Under the pieces are notes generated by a model that saw nothing but the letters and a program-made list of their open reading frames with translations, did not search any database and was not told the DNA's origin. The position numbers were made by a program, and so were the translations under genes. From Dactylonectria macrodidyma (lineage: Eukaryota; Ascomycota; Sordariomycetes; Hypocreales; Nectriaceae), in the NCBI GenBank assembly GCA_020744425.1, contig JAGMUV010000004.1, positions 1,302,001-1,366,000 of the forward strand: DNA of 64,000 nt, written 5' to 3'. Every line of letters begins with the position of its first letter. The stretch's first letter is position 1. Below, one piece after another: positions 1 through 10,118 of this stretch.

Positions 1-1616
1 TGCTACTGATTCATGGGTTGCTCTGTTCTCATTAATTCCGTGACCTTATCATAGGTCTCGTATCTCAAGGCGCTCGAGTCGTTGATCCAGTTATCTGACT
101 CTTGGACTCGGAATAATTACGAAAGACCATGGCTCGGCGTTGTCGGCACTATTACCGTGAAAAGTTTCTTGTAAGGCGTGTAACTTGACAAGTTCGCAAA
201 TTATAGCTCTGAATACGGTGTAAATTGCGCCGGTTGGCATGCGTCTGGTCCTGAAGAGATAACAGTCGAGTTGCTGCTATTGTCAATCAGAATGGCAATT
301 CATGACTTCACAGTTCTGTTCCCAATTTTTTATAGAACTATCGCAAGGCTATGATGTATGGAAGTGTACCCCTTGTTCCACGGACGATTTTTGAGGGCCT
401 ACAGTTCTCATTCATAAACAACATACCTTTGCTCTGATCGGGTACAGATGCGCGGTTGTTTCGGAGGCTGTGATGTTTGAACAGATTGTAGCAAAGGAGA
501 GAATGGACGATGAACAGAAAAGAACAAAGCGCATGAAAATGGGACAAAAGTGGGAAACGCGTAAGGAAATGGAAACTCGAGCCTCACGCGGTCTAAAATC
601 CTCGTTTTCCCTATTATGTGATTAGTTTGGGGCACAGTCAGGAGCTTGTGCGCTTGGCAGAGGATTCACGCGACTCAACTAATCGCGTATGGCTAGATGA
701 GGCAACCCCCAGGTCCAACCACCTTGTGTTGTGCTATTTTCATCGTCGAGGTTCTAGTGCGCTGGACTGTTCAGTTGCGGCTAATCTAAACATAGCCTGC
801 ATGTATGGCAGTTGATCGTATCATTGTGATCATAACCGAGCGAAGCTATACGAAGTACGAAGCGGCGAGGAAGTCTCGGTGCAGCCGGTATCATGGGTGG
901 AAGAATGAGGCGATGGTGAAGGCAAAAGTCGCGTGTGCTGTCTGCTGCATCTTACACTATGATGATCCAAGAGCTGATTAATGACGGTTTTGTGCGAGTA
1001 TGAGACTGAATATGGACGACTTAACAAGCACCCCTGATGCTTCATAATCGCCTTACGAACAAAACATTGGGCGAGTTCGCAACATTTTTGAACTCAATCT
1101 GCATTGATCGTGTAGACTGGCGCTAAGACACAGAGTCTAAACCAATTCCGGGGTAGGCGGAGGGTTATTATTAGGGGACTCGTAATCATGCTTCAATATA
1201 CCCGTAATTAATACCGGAATCCTTCTAAACTTGCCCCGATGCTCACTAACTGAGTTAACCGAGCACATCCCCGTGGCATTCCCTGCAACGCTCGTGGCAT
1301 GTTCTACTAGCAGTGGACCAACAGGAAGCAGTCTTCCAGTGACAGATGGCTCAAAGAAGCTTGGCATAAGTTGTGGCACTCGGCGTGGCGGCGACGCTCT
1401 TCCTGATGTGGTGTTGCAGACCAGGGCTCGCGTGTTGGTCAGCCGGAATGGTGCCCATATTGAGACAGACTGTGGGCCAACACGCGTATGACTGGTTGAA
1501 ACCCGAGGCTATCGAGTTTTGCCCCGGACAGAATACGGATGCAACCTGCCTGTTGGGCCCTGTATCTGCAAGGGCCGTGACTCTGTTGCTCGTCTGTAAT
1601 CAGGGATTAATTCACT
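1..1616. other. Intergenic DNA, no supported gene
   Basis: I see no coding region here. Short open frames exist on both strands, but none has a recognisable domain, a convincing intron structure or homology I can name. The last part is the upstream region of the GH16 gene. Confidence 0.5.
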
Positions 1617-1654
1617 GGTAATCAAGGGTAATCAAGGGTAATCAAGGGTAATCA
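1617..1654. repeat. Decanucleotide tandem repeat GGTAATCAAG
   Basis: Three full copies and one 8-base partial copy of a 10-bp unit lie head to tail about 200 bp upstream of the GH16 start codon. It is a minisatellite-like array and could vary in length between strains. A role in the GH16 promoter is possible but not shown. Confidence 0.9.
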
Positions 1655-1852
1655 TGGGAGTCAGTCTCTTGGCTCTCTTGGCCGGTGGACCCGATAATGC
1701 ACCCGAGAAGGGGGGACGGGGAAGAAGTCCATCACAGTACAAGAGGAGACGTCTGTCCGGTTTGAGTCGAAAGTGTCCCTCCTTTGTTGGCCAGCACTTT
1801 GTTGTTCACAGTCTCTCGTTTCTCGAATTCTATACACTCGCTTACCGTGACG

Positions 1853-2767
1853 ATGTTTTACCGCAACGTCTTGACCGTTTTCCTTTCTTTCGTGGCCATT
1901 GCCCTGGCCACGACGCCGGCAACCTATCCCGGCTTCACCAGGGTTTGGAGCAACAACTTTGCAGGAAGCGCCGACACGCTGCCGAGCACGTCGACATGGA
2001 ACATCATCGCCGGCGATACCAACGGCAACGCGGAGTGGCAGCGATACACCAAGACCACCAAGAACGTCCGCATCACCGGCAAGGGCTCCCTGCAGCTGAT
2101 CCCCCGCGCCGACAAGACAGCCCCCAACGGCTGGACCTCCGGACGCATCGAATCGAAGTACACGTTTACGCCCACGGCCGGCAAGATCACCCGAATCCAG
2201 GCCAGACTGCGCCTCGGCGGCAACGCCAAGATCAACAAGCAGGGCATCTGGCCTGCATTCTGGCTCCTCGGCCAGTCATACCGAACGGGAACTAAGTGGC
2301 CCGCGAGTGGAGAGGTCGACATCATGGAGAACATCAACGGCCAGAAGATCGGCTACGGCGGCGTCCACTGCGACGTTGCCCAGGGCGGCCGTTGCAACGA
2401 GCCCAACGGCGTTGTCAACACTGTCAGCATCCCCGACTCCTCCTACCACAACTGGCGAGTCGACTTCAACCGCAAGGACAGCAACTGGAAGAACCAGTCC
2501 ATCACCTGGTCCAGGGATGGCACCGTCTACCACAAGGTCACCGGTGCCGATATTGGCAGCGCCGCTGTGTGGAAGACCCTCTGCCAGAGCCCGCTCTACA
2601 TTATCTTCAACGTCGCTATTGGAGGATTCTGGGTACGTTGCGACCGTGAATTTTTCCAGAACTGAATGCTAACAACCTCACAGCCCGGAAATCCCAACTC
2701 TAAGACCTGGGGTGGAAACGGCAGCTTGATGGAGATCGCTTATGTCGCCCAGTACGTCTCGACTTAG
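1853..2767 (+). CDS. Secreted GH16-family beta-glucanase
   Basis: Predicted endo-beta-1,3(4)-glucanase-like glycoside hydrolase of family GH16, acting on cell-wall beta-glucans outside the cell. Two exons, 1853-2632 and 2684-2767, give 286 residues. The 51-nt intron starts GTACG, has a TGCTAAC branch site and ends CAG. The start at 1853 gives an N-terminal hydrophobic signal peptide of about 19 residues (MFYRNVL...ALA). An upstream in-frame start would bury it. The GH16 catalytic signature ExDxxE is seen as GEVDIMEN, with E154 and E159 as the expected nucleophile and acid/base and D156 between them. The C-terminal motifs GGFW and PGNP cross the splice junction, which supports the intron. The length is normal for a single-domain fungal GH16. 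I see no C-terminal GPI signal. Substrate preference cannot be told from sequence. Confidence 0.88.
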
Positions 2768-3573
2768 AACGATGGCCATCTGGGGCCTTGGTTACGTAAT
2801 GTTTAATTGTTGAACATAAAGCTTCGGTATATGTTCAATGTTGGCTTGCAATGGTAAGAGATAGAAGTGGCGGCAGAATTAGACTCATTCCGGTCATGCT
2901 CGTGCACAACAACCTAGTATTACCATTAACCTTAGCAATACCTATCCCAAGAGAAAGCTGCTCCGTACATGTGCTGCCAGTCAGGTGAAGAAAGCTAAAG
3001 TTTGTGAATATCTCAACTTCTCTCAGACTCAAAAGTGATGTTAGGCCCTTCGCTGACTCAAAGCTGCCAATGCTAGCCTGGGGGAATAATCCTGTAGTTT
3101 CCAGATCGTCGCAGTTTTTCAAATTATACAAGACTACAAGGAACTTGAGTTTAGGGAGTTTTTTTGAGCCATTCGTTCAATTGACAGCGCATCCTTGTTG
3201 TCCCTTCTGATGCTGGGTGACCCTGGTGCAATGGCAATGATGTGATACATCGAGGTGCCTGGAGGATACGAGAACTTTATCGTTGTCAGATGTGATTGAG
3301 ATCTCCCCCTGGCCTTAATTGGGTGATCCATTGATCGCCACCTTCTGAAATACTCGTGCATCATACTCTCATTATCGTGACCTTGAGTAAGACTAGTCGT
3401 CTAAGCGGTTGATCTTAGGAACTGGTCTGTTCATCAAAAGAGTTTGCCACTAATTTAGTTGGCGATCTGCCGCTCTCCCTGCAACGCCCCGCACTGCACT
3501 GACAATTGCGTTATTCTGCTCGAATACGAGTCACTGTAACAAACTCTAACCTTTGCAACCACACCAAAATACA
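2768..3573. other. Intergenic DNA between GH16 and GNAT genes
   Basis: No supported gene. A 98-codon open frame on the minus strand (2835-3131) has no recognisable domain and low-complexity composition, so I treat it as chance. Confidence 0.5.
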
Positions 3574-4263
3574 ATGTCCCTCCACCTGCGCGACGCAACC
3601 CAAGAGGATATCCCTGCTATCGCTCGGATATGTGCTGCCGCATTCCATCCAGATACAGATGCCATCACGCGAAGACTATTTCCGCCTCATTTAAAGCCGG
3701 AAAATATTTCGGATGGCGAAGTCGCGTATTCATGGCGGGCAGCCCGAAAGGCCCACAGTATGGAATCGGATCGAAACATCATGATGGTGGCCGTGGATGT
3801 CGACTTGGATGAGGTTGTGGGATTCGCCCTTTGGGAATCCCCAATTGGCTCTGAAGATACCGTTGAAGCTATGCGCGCCTATCCCGAACCTCCCGCAACT
3901 CTTGACCTGGCCGCATTTGCAGAGTTGCGCTCTCTGGCTTCTGCAGACGTGACAGAGACATTCGGGGACCGAGGCACGAAAGATGTCTGGCGTGGGTGCC
4001 TTTGGCGATCCCTAGATTGGATTTTGTGCTAACAGAACATAGACCTCGACTACCTTGGCGTTGATCCAAAACATCAACGAAGGGGGATTGGAAAAATGCT
4101 GGTGGATTGGGGCGTGAAGCGCGCGGCGATTGAGCACCGAGATTGCTATCTTATAGCGACACCTGCTGGTCGTCCACTCTATTTGGCATTTCAGTTCGAG
4201 GATATCAGAATCATCAAGTTTTTCGGTGTTCCGCATCATTCAATGATTCTTAGACATAGCTGA
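3574..4263 (+). CDS. GNAT-family N-acetyltransferase
   Basis: Acetyl-CoA-dependent N-acetyltransferase of the GNAT fold; the acceptor is unknown. Two exons, 3574-3991 and 4043-4263, give 212 residues. The 51-nt intron has donor GTGGGT, branch GTGCTAAC and acceptor ATAG. Splicing joins VW to HLDYLGVDP, which restores the typical fungal GNAT motif. The acetyl-CoA-binding motif A is QRRGIGKML (about residues 151-159), preceded by the usual beta-strand LDYLGV. The start at 3574 (MSLHLRDATQEDI) fits the family, which begins with a beta-strand and a [ED]D helix cap. A second GNAT gene lies about 1.4 kb downstream on the same strand. The two differ clearly in sequence, so they are not a recent duplicate. 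Confidence 0.85.
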
Positions 4264-5688
4264 AAAAGACCCTTGGTTAAATCAAGAAGGATGATTTCGA
4301 CCCCATCAATCCGATTATCGTGACATTACTCCCCACATAATTGCTAGGTGCAGGATAATCTCAACGAGATGGTTGATCTGCCTCTCAGTCTCTATTCCTC
4401 AATGCCACCTTGAGAATACATTCAAACACGGCGGGCGATAATACGACTTTGATTCAAAGAATACGTGTTACAACAGGACTCTCCCGAGAAATTCACGCAA
4501 TGACAATGATGTCACGTCCTGTGGGTCAGTCATTTCGCGCCCTTCAAGTCAATATACGCCCTGCGAGGTTAGTGATGTCCTTGAGTGCAATTGGACATTT
4601 TAGTGGTGTCAGAGTCGTCATGGACCCCACTATTGCTAATCCCCAAGCAGAAGGAGACTATTTCAGTGCGAGGTCACTAGTGAATCAAGGTGTACTAAGG
4701 ACGAGCCCCAAGTGTGTTGTAACGTAGGTGGAGGTAGACTGACCATGATTGCGTGGCCCATGACTTGTGTTACTTATTCACAGCACAAACAGCTAAGTCT
4801 CATAATATAGTAGACGGATACTGTCTGACGAGGCCTAGAAAGTTGCTCAAATTTTCCAATATCAGCAAGGCTTACAAAAACAATGTTAAGAAGTTTCGTT
4901 GATTACGCCACGATACAGATTGGCTATTACGTGAGCAGCCTGGTTGAGTTCAAGGATCTGAATTGATGCATGCCCTGGAACTGCTTGTCATCGACGTAAT
5001 GGCCAATAGAAGCGAAGGACCGGACTCTGGAGTTATCATGATGTATTTAGCCAGTATCATGAACGAGGTGCGTGGTGCCACTTGATTGGTATAATGGAAA
5101 GACATTAAGTTGCATCTCATATCTAGAGATGTAGGTATCTTCAACTTGATCAGGCGCTCAAGAGTTTTTGGATCTAAGCTTACGGAATTGCAAGCTTCTT
5201 TCAACTATTGAACTGGAATTGGTATTATATCCAAATAGTTTACTCACACCTGAGATAGTAGAGGGTCTCAGCTCCTATTAAATCTGGTAAGTAGCTTTTA
5301 TTACACTGCTCTAGAAATAAGCAGTTGTGCTGCCATGATTTGCACCCAGCATTTGATAATCACAAATCCATATTTGCTCATCAAAGCGGTAGTATCGTGG
5401 AATTTGCTTGACTTTTAACGCCATTTGAACACGGCAAACAGCGTGTCACAACATGAAGAAGCTCCTCAACAACGCTCCGGCAATAAAACTGAGACTGAGT
5501 CTCAAACAAACACAACCAGTGGACTTTGATTCAGGACTCGTGGCACCTCATGTGCGCACAAGAAGTTACATTCACATTCAATCCCCGCTGGTATATCTAC
5601 TGACTTATCTCTCCTCTTCTTTCCCATAGAAGTTCTCATCCAGCAATCCACCTCGAAACCACCCCTTCACAAAACTATTTAACTAATT
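4264..5688. other. Intergenic DNA between the two GNAT genes
   Basis: No gene can be supported. A 105-codon frame at 4410-4727 (+) and a short frame ending near 5085 (+) lack recognisable domains. Composition is intermediate and not visibly RIP-mutated. Confidence 0.45.
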
Positions 5689-6579
5689 ATGGCTCCAAAG
5701 CCTAAGAACCCTTCCGTATATCCTGAGGCCCCCTCCCTTGGGCCTCTTAGGATTGCATCGGCAGAGGACATCATGCGCATGGGTGTCGTGTACGCAGCTG
5801 GATTTTGCGACGCGGAGAAGAACTCCTGGGAGCGCCGTTTCCATCAGAAATATCCGCAAAGCACTATCCTCGCTCACCGTCATGACGTAAGGGACCACCT
5901 GCTAAGAGCTGAGAAGGTGGTGCTTGTTGCGACGGACAAGTACGATCCTGACGAATCGTCCAAGACCTGGGCGAATATCCCGGAAAATAACGGCTGGACG
6001 CCTCCCAAGGCCGGGGACGATGTTATCGTAGGAGCTGTGGCTTGGACTCTTGCAGAGTCTTCCAACCGACTTGGGCAGTTCCAGAAGCATGGTCGTACGT
6101 ATCCCCATGACCTTTCTCGTAGCATAACGTGCTTACCGTTTGCTACAGACGCGTTTCCTATTCTTCCAAACTACAACAATGAAGACCTCGACAAAGATCG
6201 TGCTTTCAAAGTCAACTCCATTCTTGATAAGGAGGAGGAAAAGTAAGCGCCAATTTCCCTCATCTCACCTCAAACGGAACTTGGCGCGATGTTAACTTCG
6301 AGAAGATACTTAAAAGGAGATCTAATGTTGCTGGAAAGAATCGTAGTCCATCCGGCATACCGGAAGCGTGGCCACGGCGAGAGGCTGGCGCGATGGGGAC
6401 TCGCCTTGGCGGCCAAGGATAAAGTTGAAATTGGAGTTGTAGCTACGTACCAAGGGGCTGCGCTTTGCAAGCGGGTTGGATTTGATCTATTGCACAATGT
6501 TGAGATTAAGGACGACGATGACAAAGCTACAGGGCATCGGTTTTCGTTGCTTCGATACAAGACTGTCGGGTCTGCGTGA
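5689..6579 (+). CDS. GNAT-family N-acetyltransferase, three exons
   Basis: Second acetyl-CoA-dependent GNAT protein; substrate unknown. Proposed exons are 5689-6094, 6149-6242 and 6303-6579, giving 258 residues. Intron 1 (54 nt) has donor GTACGT, branch GCTTAC and acceptor ACAG. Intron 2 (60 nt) has donor GTAAGC, branch TGTTAAC and acceptor GAG at 6302; an AAG at 6305 would drop one residue. Motif A is HPAYRKRGHGERL (about 183-195), following the strand LLERIVV. The N-terminal half holds the usual AGF...W cap helix region. Intron 1 is a multiple of three and has no stop, so an unspliced reading also stays open. The C-terminal part covers the last GNAT strands. The 3' exon boundaries are inferred from motif continuity. 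Confidence 0.8.
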
Positions 6580-6599
6580 GCTCCTACGTCACCCAGCAC

Positions 6600-6822
6600 T
6601 ATTGAGCTTAAGAGGAGTCAATTCCAACCCATTTGCTGTTCTATCCGGCGACCCAGGCGGCCAGGCCATAGCTTCTGTGAAAGCCGGAACCTACCACCGA
6701 TTTGAGAATGCCAGCGACACCCGAGACCTGGTTGTTGACATTCACCTTACGCCTGAGTTGTATGAGAATGAGTAGCGGCTTTTCAGAAACTTCTTCGGGT
6801 ACTTATCATTTCAAGGTCTTTG
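6600..6822 (+). pseudogene. Decayed C-terminal fragment of a cupin-domain protein
   Basis: In one plus-strand frame the sequence reads AGTYHRFENAS, then DLVVDIHL, then ELYENE, a TAG stop at 6772-6774, and RLFRNFFGYL directly after it. This order is what I know from the end of fungal cupin-domain proteins: the cupin barrel strand HxFEN, then an FFRNFFGYL helix. The in-frame TAG sits where a CAG codon would be expected, so a single C-to-T change explains it. No 5' half, metal-binding histidine cluster or start codon is seen upstream, because the GNAT gene ends at 6579. It is therefore a truncated relic. Family assignment is by motif memory and should be searched. Confidence 0.5.
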
Positions 6823-6955
6823 AGATGAAACGAAAAAATACAATAGGATCATATTGTGTGAAGCATCTGACAGAGTATGAGCTCATCTATGTATCTTTCA
6901 TGGTTATGGTCTTGACAAAGTGAAAATCCCCTCATAGGTCGTACTTGAGCTAAAT

Positions 6956-8041
6956 CTAAGCTGAATTACTGGGAGTTGTGCCCTTGTAGTAGCTTTCTAG
7001 AGCATCTCGAACATTGAGGGGCTTGATGTCAGGAAACAAGTCATTCAAGCGCGGATCATACCGGTTGCTGTCCGCAAGACCGGCTCCCATGAAGTATTGA
7101 ATGGCTGATGGAAGTCTCTCTACCATTCTCTTGGGCCAGTACTTGTACAAAACCTCCCAGTCATCCAGTTGCTTAAAGCGGGTGATGTCCCCAGACTTCA
7201 AGTCTTCAAGGTCATTGTACTGTCGCTCGAATTTGAAGCCTATGATGCGTTAGCTTGATTAGAGCATTCTATGGAACTTTTGAAGACGGGCTCACCAGGG
7301 GCATTTTCTGCAATATCAATGAACTCGTTCCAGGTGAGGTAATCCCCGGACACGTAAAGGCGGCCGGGCCACAGCGGAAGCGACAGACTGGCGACCACAG
7401 ATCGGGCAACATCCAGTGTATGCGTGAATGACACGGGAACATTGCCTTCACCTGGAATGATGGCTTTCTTTGAGTCCAAATCCGCGATGTTCTTGCCGGG
7501 GGTCAAGAAGGTTTTCATCTTCGATGAGAAATAGTAGTCGAGGAAGAAGCTATTGTGAAATCTCGTCCACTCGAGAGTCTTGGTCATCATGAGGACCTTT
7601 TCGATGTCTAGCTTGTATCCACCTGTGTATAGGGTAGGAGCCATTCTGGAGCACAAATGAGCAAGGACTTTGGTAAGTATAAGAAAAATGGGCTTACTCC
7701 TCGTCGTAAGGTACGTCAAATGCGCTCGGAACAAACCTCTTAGTCACAGTAGAGGCTTCAGCGGCATGAATCAGATTATGCTGAGATGGCGTAACTCCAT
7801 CCGAGATGAAGACGTTGGAGATCAATGTGTGGACATCCTCGGCTTCCAGGATCTGGGCGATGTTCTGGATGTCCAGATAATCCACAGTGATGATCTTGAC
7901 GCCGAGCTCGCGGACTTGGTCTGCATTGAAATTTCGGCTGAGAATTTTGATCGTATAAAGGTCAGGAAATTTCTTCAGCTCATGGACGATGGCCAGCCCC
8001 ATGCCCCTCGTACCTCCGGCAACCGCGACGATGGTGGACAT
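6956..8041 (-). CDS. NmrA-like / isoflavone-reductase-like NAD(P)-binding protein
   Basis: Atypical short-chain dehydrogenase of the NmrA/isoflavone reductase group. Such proteins either reduce small aromatic substrates or sense NAD(P) redox state; which applies here is unknown. Three exons on the minus strand, 8041-7698, 7645-7296 and 7239-6956, give 325 residues. Intron 1 (52 nt) runs GTAAGC to CCAG and intron 2 (56 nt) GTGAGC to ATAG. The Rossmann nucleotide-binding loop is VAVAGGTRGMG (residues 5-15). Exon 1 ends in FVPSAFDVPYDEE, matching the family's RF(I/V)PSEFG motif. Exon 2 carries the substrate-domain strands, and splicing of exon 3 gives FKFERQYNDLEDL. The length matches the family. 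It points toward the GNAT gene and shares no promoter with it. Confidence 0.85.
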
Positions 8042-9330
8042 TTTTTGATCTGTTTGTTTTTAGTCACGCGTCTCTCCTAGTCCTAGAAAAGCAAGTTGAC
8101 TTACGCGGAAACTGAAAAAGAGGAAACTAGGTGATCTGTGGCTTGTTTTGCGGAATTTTACCGGATGTTGTTGAAGAATGGTGTGTTTAGAAGCGACTTG
8201 AGCGTCTTTGTAGGTCAAACAAGCACCTAGCTCGCTCTTTCGTCATTGAGTCATACCTTGGATGTCTCGGAAGGACTGGACTTCTTGCAAAATTCCGAAT
8301 CCACTGCATAAGATTTTCTTGGGGTCGTGGTGCGTCGTGATGTTGTACGGCTTTCGCAGTTCGTTCGTGGAGCTTGGTCAGGTGCCAAGGAGGGAAATTA
8401 GGCCGCTGACGATCGGTGAAGTGGACAACAAGTTAACTATAGAGTGACTCGGGGTTTTCGGGGTAAAAATTCCTATATTAAATGGCTTCCTATCGTAGGG
8501 TGGGCTTAATTCACACCCGGTGACACTGTTGCCTCCTATTCGGGTGGATCAAATTCCGGGGACATCCCCGCCAAGCACCCATATTATGCTCTTGCAGCCA
8601 AGTCTGCACAAGTCCGTCTGGATCGATCGATACCATGAAGCTGACTCAAAGCTCTATCAATTGGCTCGTTCGCATCATCTTCCAACCACAATACTTCGGT
8701 TACCCTTCTAAACGCTAGGTTCTTCCGGAATGAATCACGGCTTCGTAATCGGCGTCAACGCAGTTGACATAGAGAGGACCCTCTCCCTGTGGAATCTCTT
8801 TGTATGGAAGTTTGCTGCCGCAAGACTTCTTGAACTACCTGTCAACCCCTGGTAAGGATATCCTCGTCCGCTACAAGGGAAACACTTCAAATGCGCGCAT
8901 GGGCTCACCGCCCGTGTGATCCTTGCGAATAGCCTGTCCTTGTTTGCTCAACTCGACAGTGCGGCATCTGACCGCGCATCCAAACGGAACAGACTTCCAG
9001 CTTCAGTATAACTAGTGTCAGGGTACGCTGAAGTAGATTCGGTATACTCAAGAAAGTGCACAATTGTTGTACAATACTATGACTGGCAGAATAAGGCTGA
9101 CCCATCGCGATGACGTAGTAGCAGGTGTCACCAACAACAGATTCTATTGAGGAGTTTGTAGAGCATTTTACGCCTGTATCTTGACTTAGCGGCTGTTAAA
9201 TTGGATTTGCATACTACTCGCAGATGTGAGCAATTATGATTTTCTTAAATACGTACAAACACGAAGCTTTACATGCAGTTACTGTAACGAACCTCCCTTC
9301 ATAACGATACACACACATATTTTATCAAGC
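8042..9330. other. Intergenic DNA upstream of the NmrA-like gene
   Basis: No complete gene is supported. A minus-strand stretch at about 8850-8715 reads like coding sequence for some 30 codons (contains LPYKEIPQGEGPLYVNCVDA) and then meets a stop. I cannot name its family, and it may be another decayed fragment. Confidence 0.4.
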
Positions 9331-9874
9331 CTAAGCGACTTTCTCTAAGTTGATCCGGGCCTTCTTAATCCAGTCATTGTATAGTGTAGCCAATTGTTGC
9401 TTCACTGGCTCCTCTGCTCCCGGGACGACGCTATCCGCATATCCTTTCCAGGTGATCTGAGTTTGGTTCTGTCCCAGCTCTCGCAGCTGAACCAACCCAA
9501 GGGCGCCAGTGGCTGGAAAGCAAGGTGAGTCGGCGATGGAGTACGCGATTGAATGGATCGTAGGGTCAATGTGCTGCAACGTCTCCCGGATCTTGTTGCC
9601 ATGAATATTGAGAATGCGAATAGATCCAACGCCAGAGCCTTGCTGCTCCACTGCATTGCATCCAGCGATGTAAAGGTGAGCAGCACCGAAGGATGACCAG
9701 AGTACCCAGATGCGGGCAATCGGGCTCCTGTAGGTGCTTGTTGCTTGCCCCAGGAGAATCTTGGACGTGATTAAACCTGAGTAGTGCAAAGTATGAGTCA
9801 ACACATCATTTTACGTGGAAGCTCAAAGCCGCAGAGGAGCAAGTTCGCGGTAGGCTCTTACCTTTCATCGTCAT
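9331..9874 (-). CDS. Small SRPBCC (Bet v 1/START-like) protein
   Basis: Predicted ligand-binding protein of the SRPBCC superfamily (polyketide cyclase, START and Bet v 1 folds), 152 residues. Function in this organism is unknown; relatives bind hydrophobic small molecules. Two exons on the minus strand: a 13-nt first exon 9874-9862 (MTMK plus one base), an 85-nt intron (GTAAGA to CTCAG), and exon 2 9776-9331. Features of the fold are the strand ARIWVLWSSFG with the N-terminal helix pair, a GSGVGSIRIL strand turn, and the long C-terminal helix VKQQLATLYNDWIKKARINL that closes the cavity. The tiny first exon is the least certain part; without it no start codon fits the conserved N-terminus. I see no signal peptide. 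Confidence 0.75.
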
Positions 9875-9926
9875 AGTTGTAGATTACCGGCCAATTTGGG
9901 TTTACCAATATCTTAAGGGGAGACAT

Positions 9927-10118
9927 GCTCGGTGCCAATTCAGAGCATTTATTGCACCAGGCGACGAACGTCGAGGCTACACCAATTTGGGGATCAAGGG
10001 AAGCGCACAGCAAAAGTACTGGGGAAACAATCTTCAAAGGCTGGAGAGAATCAAGACTGCGGTTGATCCAAAGGACATTTTCTCTACGCCTCAGAGCGTC
10101 AAGCCAAGCAGTCGCTGA
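9927..10118 (+). pseudogene. C-terminal relic of a berberine-bridge-type FAD-linked oxidase
   Basis: A 63-codon open stretch ends in a natural stop (TGA, 10116-10118). It reads CQFRAFIAPGDE, then QQKYWGNNLQRLERIKTAVD, then PKDIFSTPQSVKP. This is the characteristic C-terminal BBE domain end of FAD-linked oxidoreductases (YWG-N-L-RL-IK-VDP-D-F-NPQSV). The FAD-binding domain with its covalent His/Cys sites is absent. Upstream DNA belongs to the divergent SRPBCC gene, so only the tail survives. It lies close to the edge of the RIP-mutated block. Family call is from motif order; that it is a relic and not a last exon is inferred from the lack of any upstream oxidase sequence. Confidence 0.6.

Noticed and set aside
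1654..2295. Long alternative-frame open reading over the GH16 gene
   Set aside because: Shadow of the GH16 coding region; no signal or domain, whereas the other frame has the catalytic motif and signal peptide.
4410..4727. 105-codon plus-strand open frame between the GNAT genes
   Set aside because: No domain, no plausible intron partner, composition like flanking non-coding DNA.
4960..5085. Coding-looking 42-codon stretch (HALELLVIDVMANRSEG)
   Set aside because: Preceded by an in-frame stop and too short, with no family recognised.
8520..8711. Plus-strand frame ending ARSHHLPTTILRLPF, reminiscent of NmrA proteins
   Set aside because: The resemblance is limited to a few residues and no adjoining sequence extends it.
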